Shown here: positions 9,183 through 17,007 of the stretch, in pieces
Layout of the letters: each line of letters begins with the position of its first letter
Position numbering within the stretch: position 1 is the stretch's first letter
From: CBDCDJ01 sp965215355
Lineage (GTDB): Bacteria > Deinococcota > Deinococci > Deinococcales > Trueperaceae
Direction: 5' to 3'
DNA: 64,000 nucleotides
Assembly (NCBI GenBank): GCA_965215355.1
Contig: CBDCDJ010000007.1
Coordinates: forward strand, 4,092,001-4,156,000
Notes under the pieces: model-generated
Database searches by the model: none
What the model was told of the DNA's origin: nothing
The model's input: only the letters and a program-made list of their open reading frames with translations
Made by a program: the position numbers and the translations under genes

Positions 9183-9605
9183 GTGAACCTCCGGGCTGTT
9201 ATAGATACCAATGTCCTGTTTGAAGGATTGACGCGTAAGGGGGGCTCGAGCGGCCTAGTGGTATCTGCGTGGGCAGCAGAGCTGTTCACGCCTTGCGTAT
9301 CGAACGCGCTGTTGTACGGACATCTGGAGGTGTTCTCACGCAAATTCTCTCAAGCGGGTTGGCGTCACACGGAACCCGTCTTAAACACACTTCTCACCAA
9401 AGCCAAGTTCGTTTCCGTGCGTTACTTGTGGCGTCCCAGCGTTCCCGACCCCAAAGACGAACACGTCATCGATTGCGTCATGAACGCTGAGGCCCTGCTC
9501 GTAACACACAACCTCAAAGATTTTGAGCGCGCAGCAGAGCATTTAGGTTTCGAAGTCATGCGCGCTCCCGAGTTTATTGCCAGATTGGTAGGTCAAGATG
9601 AGTAG
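9183..9605 (+). CDS. PIN-domain toxin (COG1569-type)
   Basis: Protein of 140 residues. The PIN ribonuclease fold is indicated by Asp8 in AVIDTNVL, acidic residues Asp89-Asp92-Glu93 in VPDPKDEHVIDCVMNAEA and the closing VTHNLKDF motif (about 107-114). PIN toxins cut RNA with a Mg-dependent acidic centre. The next gene overlaps by 8 nt and encodes a ribbon-helix-helix protein, so the pair forms a toxin-antitoxin module with the toxin first, the reverse of the commonest order. The start is GTG at 9183 with a TATAGT box 8 nt upstream. Confidence 0.82.
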   Translation: MNLRAVIDTNVLFEGLTRKGGSSGLVVSAWAAELFTPCVSNALLYGHLEVFSRKFSQAGWRHTEPVLNTLLTKAKFVSVRYLWRPSVPDPKDEHVIDCVMNAEALLVTHNLKDFERAAEHLGFEVMRAPEFIARLVGQDE

Positions 9606-9891
9606 GCTGACCCTCAGACTTCCCGAATCCCTCCAAACCCAGCTCAAGGAAGCCGCCAAGCGCGAAGGTGTTTCGCTCAACCAGTACATCGTCTACGCCC
9701 TCGCCCAAAAGGCCGCGCCTAGCTTTTCGGTGTTTAAACACAGTGACGAAGATGTGAAGAGGCAGATGCAAGACTTTTATGCTCATTTGGAGAAAGCCCC
9801 CAAAGCGAGTGACGCGGAGGTGGAGGCGTTCTTGGAGGCTCGAGAGCCCGTAGAAGCCGATATGGATGACAAAAGGGTCGAACAGTTTTAA
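9598..9891 (+). CDS. Ribbon-helix-helix antitoxin (HicB/Arc-like)
   Basis: Protein of 97 residues. Residues 1-37 (SRLTLRLPESLQTQL then KEGVSLNQYIV) are a standard ribbon-helix-helix DNA-binding unit, with the beta strand RLTLRLP and two helices. The acidic, helical C-terminal 50 residues would wrap the toxin. It overlaps the PIN gene by 8 nt and is surely co-transcribed, so it is assigned as the cognate antitoxin and likely autoregulator of the pair. Confidence 0.82.
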   Translation: MSRLTLRLPESLQTQLKEAAKREGVSLNQYIVYALAQKAAPSFSVFKHSDEDVKRQMQDFYAHLEKAPKASDAEVEAFLEAREPVEADMDDKRVEQF

Positions 9892-9955
9892 AAACGACTT
9901 CACGGAGCAAGGTAGGTCGGGAGAGACCTGCGCGTTCGGTGGTTGGAACAGGTGC

Positions 9956-10582
9956 TCAGGCTCGAGCCGAGAAAAGCGCGACCTGGCCGCTAAGCTCGAG
10001 CTGATAGTTGTCGAGGCTGTCGCGCGTCTGTGACGGTGCCGGCTTGACCGCGGTCACATAAGCTTCGATGTACGGGTGACCGAGCTGCCGCGCCACCGAG
10101 ACGCGGTGATGCACGTCGAGGACGAAGTAGCGCCCGCCGATGTCGAACACGTCGATGGGCGGGACGCCGCAGGTGTCGAGCGTCGCGGCGAGCACGTTCG
10201 CCCAGCCTTGGCCCGGCGGTAAGCGCGCCCAAACGCGGCGCGCGTCCCGAGCGATTTGCGCCACAAGAGCTACCATCCAAAAGGTGTGCGCCGCTCGGTA
10301 GTGACGAAAGCCGTAAGCGAGCAGGATGAGGCCGGTGAGCTGAAAAGAGTTGTAACTCAGGTGCAGGAGTTCATTCTCAGCTGCGCTCGAGAAGATGAGC
10401 CCCAAAAGACCGCCCGCGTCGCTTTTGGCCCAGCCGAAGGCAAAGACTTGCGCCATCTGTACGAGGTGCTCGGAGAAGTGCCCGACGACGAGGACTATAT
10501 AGACGAGCAGCGCGCGGCGGTGTTGGGAACCGTCGAGCAGTCCGGAGAAAGAACGCTGAGGCTTTGAGTTGGCGAACGACAT
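9956..10582 (-). CDS. Membrane protein fused to a ParB-like domain
   Basis: Protein of 208 residues in two unrelated parts. Residues 20-110 are hydrophobic, with about three membrane segments (ALLVYIVLVVGHF, LIFSSAAEN to LTGLILLAYG, and TFWMVALVAQ). Residues 110-185 resemble ParB/sulfiredoxin-fold proteins: W-NVLAATLDTCG, PPIDVFDIGGRYFVLDVHHRVSVARQLG and an EAYV ending. In related soluble proteins the motif usually reads DGHHRVSVAR; here Val replaces Gly. The start has AAAGGA upstream. A 61-codon gene lies 63 nt upstream on the same strand and may share its promoter. Function is not known; the ParB-like part may bind a nucleotide. Confidence 0.7.
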   Translation of the reverse strand: MSFANSKPQRSFSGLLDGSQHRRALLVYIVLVVGHFSEHLVQMAQVFAFGWAKSDAGGLLGLIFSSAAENELLHLSYNSFQLTGLILLAYGFRHYRAAHTFWMVALVAQIARDARRVWARLPPGQGWANVLAATLDTCGVPPIDVFDIGGRYFVLDVHHRVSVARQLGHPYIEAYVTAVKPAPSQTRDSLDNYQLELSGQVALFSARA

Positions 10583-10645
10583 ACGCGTTCCTTTCTGGCG
10601 ATGAAACGCGCGTTTAAACGGGCCTCATCCCCGGTGGGTTGGTAC

Positions 10646-10831
10646 TTACGGCCGAGCCCTCATCCGGCGGGGCAAGAGCAGCCCGAGGTTTTGGGCGAGG
10701 CGTAGGCTCCGTTTTTCTTCAGAACTTCTGAGGGCAAGCCTGGCTTCGTGCGCTCGCAGCGCCCTCTGGGCCGCGCGTTCTTGCTCTTCTTGGACGTGTT
10801 TCAGTTGCGCATCGAACGCGTAAATGCCCAT
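10646..10831 (-). CDS. Small Arg/Glu-rich helical protein
   Basis: Protein of 61 residues, highly charged and predicted to be one long helix (QLKHVQEEQERAAQRALRAH) followed by a basic tail LPRRMRARP. AAGGAG sits at the right distance before the ATG, which supports a real gene. Short proteins of this look precede membrane or regulatory genes in high-GC bacteria, but I do not recognise a family. Confidence 0.5.
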   Translation of the reverse strand: MGIYAFDAQLKHVQEEQERAAQRALRAHEARLALRSSEEKRSLRLAQNLGLLLPRRMRARP

Positions 10832-11668
10832 GATTCGTCTCCTTTTTCTGAGGCCGCGACACGCTGACCGAAGAGGAGGGGGTGTGAAAGGGGTGTCTGC
10901 ATAAGGGGAGCGAGCGCAGGGTCGGCGGCTCGAGGTCTCACAGCTTACCGAGCTTTGCTCCGCGCGCGAACTGCCTTACAGGGGCCAGCTTCCCTCACCT
11001 TCGTCAGGTAGGGCACCTAACTTTCGGCAGGTCGGTCAGCCTGCCTGGTGGTCGTCCACGCCACGCTACCCTGAGGGCGCGCCGTACTGCGGTGCACGAA
11101 ACGGAGAGACACCATGACCCACGACCCGGCTTATAGAGTCATTCATCCCAGGACGACAGACATTTAAAGACTACTTCCGTCGCACTGCCTAGCAGACCAT
11201 TCTTGAAACTGTTCACGCGGTCGCCCCGGGCGCCGCGCCACGCTGCTTCATGGTCAACCGCTCCCACCCGGCACGCTAAAGAAATTTTTCAGAAACACTG
11301 GACAAAGCACGTTTCGGGATTAGGGCGACCTCAACAAAGCCAAACCGTTGGGCGGCCGCGACGCCTATGACCTGAGAGCAGTATCGCTATCTCGCGTGCC
11401 AGGCCAGCTGCCGTGGTTTCGCATCAATGGTGGTTGCTGCACCCTTTAGGGCATGTGAGCCGTGCAAGTACGCCGTTGTATAAAAGGGTGATTTCTGCTG
11501 AAGTTTTTAGAGTTTAAGCGGCGTGTTTTTAAGTCACTGTTCGGGCCGTTGGCTGCACAAAACGTACAATCAAGCTTAGTTACCATCTCCCTTGTGTAAG
11601 TCTTTCTCACCATCCGTTTTGTTTGCCCGAACAGGACAGGGTGTCTAGGGCACGTCGGTACTTTCAGC
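10832..11668. other. 837-bp stretch without a supportable gene
   Basis: No frame on either strand has plausible protein content. A 17-codon frame with a GGAGAG site starts at 11114 but has no other support. Several short stems occur, for example GGCAGG/CCTGCC near 11029-11048 and GAGC/GCTC around an AAA loop near 10953-10963, so part of it could be a structured leader for the minus-strand gene at 10831. It does not match a riboswitch, RNase P or tmRNA core that I can recognise. The part after 11450 is richer in A and T. Confidence 0.5.
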
Positions 11669-13120
11669 TCAGTCTTGTTCTTCCGACATCCCCCTCGCCT
11701 CCCGCCCGAACACCTCCCGCAGCGCCGCGCGCGCCGCGTGGTAGCCGCACATGCCGTGGACACCGCCGCCGGGCGGCGTCGAGGCCGAGCAGAGGTAAAC
11801 CCCTCGTAGCGGCGTTTTGTAAGGATTCGGCCGCGGCACGGGCCGCGCGACCAGTTGCCACAGGTCGGCCACGCCGCCGTTGATGTCGCCGCCGACGTAG
11901 TTGGGGTTGTAGGCCTCGAAGGCCGGGGCGCTCATGGCGTGCCGCGCCAGCACGCGCTCCCGAAAACCGGGGGCGAAGCGCTCGAGCTGCGCTTCCACCC
12001 GTTCCGTCATGTCTACCGCCGAACCGTTCGGCACGTGGCAGTAGGCCCAGAAAGTGTGTTTGCCCGCGGGCGCGCGACTGGGGTCGAACAAGCTCTGCTG
12101 CGCCACCAAAACATAAGGACGCTCGGGAACTTCACCCCGTTTTATGGCCCGCTCCGAAGCGGCAATCTCCTCTAAGGTCCCGCCCACGTGGACCGTCCCG
12201 GCGCGCAAGCAAGCCGCGTCCTGCCAGGGCACGGGCCCGCTAAGGGCGTAGTCGAGCTTGAACACGCCCGCGCCGTAGCGGTAGCGCTCGAGCGCGCGCC
12301 GGTAAGCGGTCGGTAAGCGGTCGCCCGCCATGCTGAGCAGCTGTTTGGGTGCAACGTCTAAAAGGACGGCTCGAGCCTCTAGTCCGTCAAGCGTTTCGAC
12401 CTTCACACCCGTGAACACCTCACCCCCGAGCGCTCCGAAGTGGGCGGTGAGGGCGTCGGCGACCCTGTGCGCCCCGCCCTTTGGAAACGGCCAGCCGACC
12501 GCGTGGCCGAGCATCCCCAGCACGAGCCCGAAAGCCGCGGTCGCGGGGGCCTCGAGCGGCAAAATCGAGTGAGCCGCCAGGCCGGCAAAGAGTGCCCGCC
12601 CCCGCTCGCCGCGGAACGCCGTGTTCGCCAGCAGCGTCGCGCTCGGCAGCGCCCGCAGGCCGAAGCGGCCCAGTGTGAGTGGGTGACCGGGCCAGCGCAG
12701 CAGCGGACCGAGAAAGTCCGCGGCGAGACCCCGCCAATGCTCGACGAGGGGCGCGAACAAGGCTTCGTAAGCTCGAGCGTCGCCACCTAGATTTTTCAAA
12801 GTGTCGTTCAACGAGCGCTCGAGCACCACCGCGCCCCCCGCCAACGGGTGCGCCAAGGGCGCGTCCGGGTGAACCCACTCGAGGCCGTAGCTTGAGAGCG
12901 GCAGCGTGCTGAAAAAAGGCGAGCCCACCCCGAGGGGATGCACCGCCGAACACACGTCGTGCTGGAAACCCGGCAGCGTGAGTTCCCCGGTGCGCAGCCC
13001 GCCGCCGACAGTTTCCTGGGCCTCGTACAGTGCGACCTTGAGCCCGGCCTGGGCGAGCACTATTCCCGCGGCGAGCCCGTTCGGCCCGGAACCCACCACG
13101 GCGGCGTCGAAGTGTGGCAT
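11669..13120 (-). CDS. FAD-dependent phytoene-dehydrogenase-like oxidoreductase (COG1233)
   Basis: Protein of 483 residues. The N-terminus has the Rossmann dinucleotide motif VVGSGPNGLAAGIVLAQAG (8-26), a following acidic residue in YEAQETVGGG, and the C-terminal FAD-binding block STPPGGGVHGMCGYHAA near 450-467. This is the carotenoid desaturase/PYROXD2-like family; members desaturate or isomerise polyenes, but many bacterial ones have no known substrate. No other carotenoid gene is nearby, so a role in pigment synthesis is possible but unproven. The start has GGAGCC and also a TAGCCT box 6 nt upstream. Confidence 0.85.
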   Translation of the reverse strand: MPHFDAAVVGSGPNGLAAGIVLAQAGLKVALYEAQETVGGGLRTGELTLPGFQHDVCSAVHPLGVGSPFFSTLPLSSYGLEWVHPDAPLAHPLAGGAVVLERSLNDTLKNLGGDARAYEALFAPLVEHWRGLAADFLGPLLRWPGHPLTLGRFGLRALPSATLLANTAFRGERGRALFAGLAAHSILPLEAPATAAFGLVLGMLGHAVGWPFPKGGAHRVADALTAHFGALGGEVFTGVKVETLDGLEARAVLLDVAPKQLLSMAGDRLPTAYRRALERYRYGAGVFKLDYALSGPVPWQDAACLRAGTVHVGGTLEEIAASERAIKRGEVPERPYVLVAQQSLFDPSRAPAGKHTFWAYCHVPNGSAVDMTERVEAQLERFAPGFRERVLARHAMSAPAFEAYNPNYVGGDINGGVADLWQLVARPVPRPNPYKTPLRGVYLCSASTPPGGGVHGMCGYHAARAALREVFGREARGMSEEQD

Positions 13121-13274
13121 GGCTCCAGGCTAGCACTGCCCCGGCATGTCGAGGTGCCGACGACATTGCAATTCGGCAGGCGGTAGACTTTAGGCAAGTT
13201 GGACGTTTCCGTTTGTAAACCGTCTCGGGCCGAAAGCGCAGAGGAGCAGAGGCGAAAAAGCTCGGACTTTCTTC

Positions 13275-13296
13275 TTTCACTTTTTACTCGGTACTT
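13275..13296. repeat. Dispersed repeat, GTACCGAGTGAAAAGT family, copy 1
   Basis: The segment CACTTTTTACTCGGTACT, in reverse orientation, matches a motif found again at about 48.6, 49.4 and 51.2 kb. It lies about 20 nt before the mutM start. Confidence 0.5.
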
Positions 13297-13314
13297 CTTT
13301 GAGGTGATGCCCCC

Positions 13315-14139
13315 TTGCCCGAACTTCCCGAAGTCGAAACCGTCCGCCGTGAGTTGGAGCCCTGGCTCACCGGGCGCACCATCCTCAGGGCCGAGCGCGT
13401 CGACGCGCCGCCGGGGCCGAAGTACGCCGGTTTGGAGCGCGCCGCGGGACAGCGCATCGAAGCCGTGAACCGGCGCGGCAAATTTCTTCTGTTGCCCCTG
13501 AGCCGCGGCGACGAAATGGTCATCCACTTAGGCATGACCGGCATCATCGCGCCCAAGCCGTTCGAGAAACACGTGCGGGTGAGGTTGCACCTCGAGCACG
13601 GCGAGCAGCCCACGCTCCACTTTCAGGACGTGCGGCGCTTCGGGCGTTTTCTGGTCGTGCCGACGGGCGACTATCGCAGCCTGCCGATCCTGCACGCGAT
13701 GGGGCCGGAACCGCTCAGCGACGCCTTTAACTCCGAACAGTTAGCGGCGGCGTTCGCCAAGTCCGGCGTCGCTGTCAAAACCTACCTCCTGAGCCAGAAA
13801 CCCGTGTCGGGCGTCGGCAACATCTACGCTGACGAGGCGCTGTGGGCGAGTAAAATCCACCCGCTGACCCCTGCGAACCGGGTTGCGAAGCGGCAAATCC
13901 CGCTCCTCGTCACCATGATCAAAGACGTGCTGAGCGCTTCTATCGAAGTTCAGGGCACGACCCTGCGCGACTACCGCACCGTGAACGGCGAGGTCGGCGC
14001 GTACCTGGACGAACTCAAGGCCTACGGCCACAAAGAGGCACCCTGTCCCCGCTGCGGCACGCCGATTAAAAAAATCGTGGTGGCCGGACGGGGCACGCAC
14101 TTTTGTCCGAAGTGCCAAAAACTGCCGCGGCGCAAGTAG
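13315..14139 (+). CDS. mutM: Formamidopyrimidine-DNA glycosylase (Fpg)
   Basis: Protein of 274 residues. The enzyme removes 8-oxoguanine and formamidopyrimidines and nicks the abasic site. After Met removal the catalytic Pro and Glu of PELPEVETVRRELEP are in place; LHFQDVRRFGRF and GVGNIYADEALW are the DNA-binding loops; a C-terminal zinc finger uses Cys244, Cys247, Cys264 and Cys267. The start is TTG at 13315, fixed by the obligatory PELPE end, with GAGGTG upstream. A strong hairpin terminator follows. It stands alone, not in an operon. Confidence 0.96.
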   Translation: MPELPEVETVRRELEPWLTGRTILRAERVDAPPGPKYAGLERAAGQRIEAVNRRGKFLLLPLSRGDEMVIHLGMTGIIAPKPFEKHVRVRLHLEHGEQPTLHFQDVRRFGRFLVVPTGDYRSLPILHAMGPEPLSDAFNSEQLAAAFAKSGVAVKTYLLSQKPVSGVGNIYADEALWASKIHPLTPANRVAKRQIPLLVTMIKDVLSASIEVQGTTLRDYRTVNGEVGAYLDELKAYGHKEAPCPRCGTPIKKIVVAGRGTHFCPKCQKLPRRK

Positions 14140-14165
14140 GGGTTTCCGTCCGTAGTTTGAACTTG

Positions 14166-14190
14166 CCCGCGGTTGGGAACCGCGGGACTT
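14166..14190 (+). terminator. Rho-independent terminator after mutM
   Basis: CCCGCGGTT and AACCGCGGG form a perfect 9-bp stem with loop GGG, followed by ACTTTTT. Confidence 0.85.
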
Positions 14191-14270
14191 TTTCGGCATT
14201 CCCTGTTGAAGGCTCGAGGGGGGTGTTACACTACACGGCAAGAAAAGCCACGTTTTAAAGGAGGCCCAAA

Positions 14271-14723
14271 GTGAGTTTCGAGATGGACGACTTGAGCGCA
14301 GGCGAGGCCGCCCCCAACGCGGAGACCGGCCCGGCCGAACTGGGCGGGGTCGCGGGCAGGGGCACTTTACAGGTCGTGCGCGGGGCGCAGGGAGAGGTGA
14401 CGGAAGTTACCGGCACCTGGCACCTAGAAATAGGCAAAGCGGGGGGCGATTTGAGCGCGCTCGAGCAAGCTTACGAGCAAGGTAGTCCGGTCGTCTACGC
14501 GGGCAGGCTCGACGACCCCGGCGACGAACGTGGCGAGGTGAAGACAAACGTGCTCATCAGTTCCGTCGGGCACTACAAGATGAATGCGCCGCAGGGTGAC
14601 GAGCGGCGCGACGAGGACGGTGCGGCAGTGCCGGAGTTGCGTTTTTTCAACTTTCAGCCGCAGGAAGAGTGGGCCGGCGCAGATACCGAGCGACGGGACG
14701 ACTTGCCCCGAGACCCCGGCTAG
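14271..14723 (+). CDS. Hypothetical acidic protein
   Basis: Protein of 150 residues, strongly acidic and Gly/Ala rich, with a beta-rich centre (GRGTLQVVRGAQGEVTEV, VVYAGRL, KTNVLISSVGHYKM). No signal peptide or membrane segment. AAGGAGG lies 8 nt before the GTG start, which is good support for expression. I do not recognise a family. It is bounded by the mutM terminator upstream and a long gap downstream. Confidence 0.6.
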   Translation: MSFEMDDLSAGEAAPNAETGPAELGGVAGRGTLQVVRGAQGEVTEVTGTWHLEIGKAGGDLSALEQAYEQGSPVVYAGRLDDPGDERGEVKTNVLISSVGHYKMNAPQGDERRDEDGAAVPELRFFNFQPQEEWAGADTERRDDLPRDPG

Positions 14724-15076
14724 CGCAAAGATACTTGGCTCGGTCTTCGGCTTTCGCCTCGGCAGATAAAGAAGACCGAACGCGCGCTCACTCAGGGGCC
14801 GCGAAAACTGCTTACATCTCCCAGCGGTTCCAGGAGCGGTTGAGACGTACCAACGCGCAAGTTCAGAGGCAGACCCCCACAGGGCCACCTCCCCTAAAAA
14901 GGGAAATAAGGTCAAGGCCGATTTGTCTCAACGCCACGTGAAAGAGCTGTCCCATACATGTTTTTCTCGTAACGGTACCTCGTCGTGCCTGCTCCATCAA
15001 AGAGCGTTGTACCCTACCAACACAGTCTCCGCTTTGGGTGTACCGTGGTTTGTTCACAAACCTAAGGGGGGTACAC
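14724..15076. other. Intergenic region upstream of the SOD gene
   Basis: About 350 bp without a convincing gene. Apart from the palindrome at 15047-15062 and the ribosome binding site TAAGGGGG just before the SOD start, nothing specific is seen. Confidence 0.4.
15047..15062. promoter_or_regulatory. 16-bp palindrome before the SOD gene
   Basis: GGTTTGT-TC-ACAAACC is a perfect palindrome with 7-bp arms directly upstream of the ribosome binding site. It may be a repressor site that senses oxidants or metals. No known consensus is claimed. Confidence 0.5.
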
Positions 15077-15640
15077 ATGAAAGCCAGAAACCTGTCCGTT
15101 TTGCTGCTGAGCGCGCTACTTTTGGGGGCCTGCGGGGGCAAGCCGACGACGGGCGCGCGAGCTTCGCTCGTCGCCGCTGAGGACACCTCGACCGTGCTGG
15201 GCACCGCGACCTTCAGCGACACCGACAACGGCCTGCTGATGGACCTTGAGGTAAACGCCAACAGCGTGATTTCGCCGGGGCTCCACGCCGTCCACATCCA
15301 CGAGAACGGCGCTTGCGGCTCCGCTGACAGCGACGGCGACGGGGTAGTGGAGGCGGCCGGCGCGGCCGGTGGGCACTACAACCCGACCAACGTCGGCCAC
15401 GGCGAAGACAACGGGCCCCACGCGGGCGACAGCGAAGCGTACAACTACGTCTTCGGAGCGGACGGCAGCGCCACCTTGCAGGTGCGCTTTCCCGCCGCGA
15501 GCTTAGAGGGTGCAAACCCTGTTCTCAGAATGGGCGGCACCGCCGTCATCATCCACCAAGGCGTCGACGACAAGGCGAGCGACCCCGGCGGCAACTCGGG
15601 TTCAAGAATCGCCTGTGGCGTCCTCGAGCGCACGCAGTAA
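15077..15640 (+). CDS. sodC: Cu/Zn superoxide dismutase family lipoprotein
   Basis: Protein of 187 residues. A lipoprotein signal ends in LLLGAC (Cys19 or so), so the enzyme is anchored outside the cytoplasmic membrane. Metal ligands are visible as HAVHIHENGACG, GGHYNPTNVGHGED, GPHAGD and IIHQGVDD; the SGSRIACGVL end supplies the disulfide Cys and active-site Arg. It converts superoxide to peroxide and oxygen. The ATG at 15077 has TAAGGGGGG upstream. The protein is closely related to the SOD part of the fusion protein at the right edge of the window. Confidence 0.92.
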   Translation: MKARNLSVLLLSALLLGACGGKPTTGARASLVAAEDTSTVLGTATFSDTDNGLLMDLEVNANSVISPGLHAVHIHENGACGSADSDGDGVVEAAGAAGGHYNPTNVGHGEDNGPHAGDSEAYNYVFGADGSATLQVRFPAASLEGANPVLRMGGTAVIIHQGVDDKASDPGGNSGSRIACGVLERTQ

Positions 15641-15782
15641 CGGCGTGTCGGACGCAGAACCAGCCTCAGCGGGAGTAGGCAACGCTTCACTTGCCGGAAG
15701 GACCCTTTCGAGCAGATACAGCCGGCCGAGCCAAACGTGACCCCGGACAAAGAGAATCATTTTTTGTGAAAACCTAAACAGG

Positions 15783-15806
15783 AGGGCCTGCCGATTGGCA
15801 GGCCCT
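15783..15806. terminator. Hairpin between sodC and brnA
   Basis: AGGGCCTGCC and GGCAGGCCCT form a perfect 10-bp stem with loop GATT between two convergent genes. The T-runs on both sides are short (TTCA on plus, GTTTAGGTTTT on minus after a gap), so it is likely a bidirectional terminator of moderate strength. Confidence 0.7.
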
Positions 15807-15816
15807 TTCACGACCC

Positions 15817-16083
15817 TCAGAGAGCTTTTCGGTGCGCCTCGGCGTAAATGCGCAAAGCAGCATTCATAAGCTTTGGAGCGTCACCTCGAGCTTCAAACCA
15901 CGCGAGTACGTCGGGGTCAATTTCAAGGGAGACAGACACGGACTCAGGCAGACGTAACCTAGCCCGCTCGAAAAAGTCGTCGTCAAGCTCTGGACTGTCG
16001 GATGTATCAATCATTTCATCCGTCATTTCACTTAGCTTAGCCCAATCTGTTTTTGAGGGCTTGTTCATATCTGACACGTTCAC
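15817..16083 (-). CDS. brnA: BrnA-type antitoxin
   Basis: Protein of up to 88 residues; an internal ATG at 16068 would give 83. A Lys/acidic N-terminal half is followed by a ribbon-helix-helix segment (SVSVSLEIDPDVLAWF to LMNAALRIYAEAH) as in BrnA. It overlaps the BrnT gene by 30-47 nt, as is usual for the pair. BrnA neutralises BrnT and represses the operon. Confidence 0.85.
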   Translation of the reverse strand: MNVSDMNKPSKTDWAKLSEMTDEMIDTSDSPELDDDFFERARLRLPESVSVSLEIDPDVLAWFEARGDAPKLMNAALRIYAEAHRKAL

Positions 16084-16324
16084 GCTTCACCGCCTTTCGT
16101 AATGAGATAAATCGAATGGTATCTTTTGCAGGCTCGGTGAAAACAACGACAATAACGGTGTTTTTGAGGAAACCAATGCCGACATAGCGGTCTTCGTCGT
16201 AATGATGTCGCGTATCGAGTGCCGTGAGCATCGGCGCTTGGAAAATCTCTTTACCATCAGCAAAATCCAACCCGTGCTTTTCGATGTTGAGTTCGTTTTT
16301 GGATTCATCCCACTCGAACTTCAC
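16037..16324 (-). CDS. brnT: BrnT-type ribonuclease toxin
   Basis: Protein of 95 residues. It starts with the family hallmark FEWDESKNELNIEKHGLDFADG and ends with RFISLRKAVKRERVRYE, where His and the basic residues form the RelE-like RNase site. GTG start at 16324; TAAAAT lies 6 nt upstream, so a leaderless message is likely. Together with brnA it forms a type II toxin-antitoxin module. Confidence 0.9.
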   Translation of the reverse strand: MKFEWDESKNELNIEKHGLDFADGKEIFQAPMLTALDTRHHYDEDRYVGIGFLKNTVIVVVFTEPAKDTIRFISLRKAVKRERVRYEQALKNRLG

Positions 16325-16408
16325 GCTTTTATTTTAGCAGGCGGAGGTGCTGAGGTATAAAGGCTCGAGGGGTAGAAGTTAAAGTCCTAAGTCTGTCTGG
16401 AAATATAT

Positions 16409-16528
16409 TTATCTGTCCTCTTCGATGATTCTCAGTAAACGCTTGTGTTCTTTGATAACCACTTTTGTACTTTCAGCACGTGAAGAATTTGTTGTCAGAA
16501 GAAACTCGAGCAGCCGCAAGCGGTCACC
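16409..16528 (-). pseudogene. Coding-like fragment downstream of the 141-residue protein
   Basis: The frame GDRLRLLEFLLTTNSSRAE to LLRIIEEDR reads like a helical protein end, but it has no start of its own. It could be the displaced C-terminus of the preceding minus-strand gene (stop at 16582) after a frameshift. Weak evidence. Confidence 0.25.
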
Positions 16529-16581
16529 GCGGCGCTGCGCTACTGGTTGTCGAGCCCCGGCGGCTGAAGGCCCTGCTTTTC

Positions 16582-17007
16582 TCAAATGATCCGGACCTCG
16601 TAAAGGCCATAATTCGCTTTCCGGTAGCGGCACCGGCTGAACAGGTGCATCCGGACAACTTCGGTTTTTTCTGCCGCCCCCACGATGCCTGAAACGTCAA
16701 CCGTGTGGTTGTCGCCCAGTTCGAGTTCCATTGAGAGACTTCCCAGCCCTGTAAACACTTTTCGACACCAGTCTTCAGAAAGCCCAACAGCGAAAAGTTC
16801 GTACTTGAGCCCCTCACTGCTTGTTTTTTGTTCAGGGTAGGCGGCCAGTTCGCAGGTTGCGAAAAGCCCGGAACGCCTTTGTTGACTCATGGACACCAGG
16901 CCACCTGCAGAGAAGCCGACAAGAGAAATGATGGTTTCGCTGTCCAATTGCCCGAACTTTCGCTCGAGGGGTTTGAACAAGGTTGCGTAAAACTCTGAGT
17001 AGTTCAC
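16582..17007 (-). CDS. Hypothetical protein, last gene of the TRAP operon
   Basis: Protein of 141 residues from a GTG that overlaps the TRAP permease stop (GTGA), so translation is coupled. It has mixed alpha/beta content, with LKYELFAVGLSEDWC and LGDNHTVDVSGIVG as its most distinctive stretches and an ending YGLYEVRII. There is a faint resemblance to suppressor-of-fused-like bacterial proteins, not strong enough to assign. No signal peptide. Despite the overlap, a transport role is not evident. Confidence 0.55.
   Translation of the reverse strand: MNYSEFYATLFKPLERKFGQLDSETIISLVGFSAGGLVSMSQQRRSGLFATCELAAYPEQKTSSEGLKYELFAVGLSEDWCRKVFTGLGSLSMELELGDNHTVDVSGIVGAAEKTEVVRMHLFSRCRYRKANYGLYEVRII

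Noticed and set aside
10985..11115. Riboswitch in the gene-free region (AGGTGAGG-like string on the minus strand)
   Set aside because: The string resembles part of a magnesium riboswitch, but the remaining conserved parts are missing and the downstream gene is not a transporter.
12420..13280. Long reading frame antisense to the FAD oxidoreductase
   Set aside because: Arg-rich shadow of a high-GC gene; the frame on the same strand with FAD motifs is clearly the real one.
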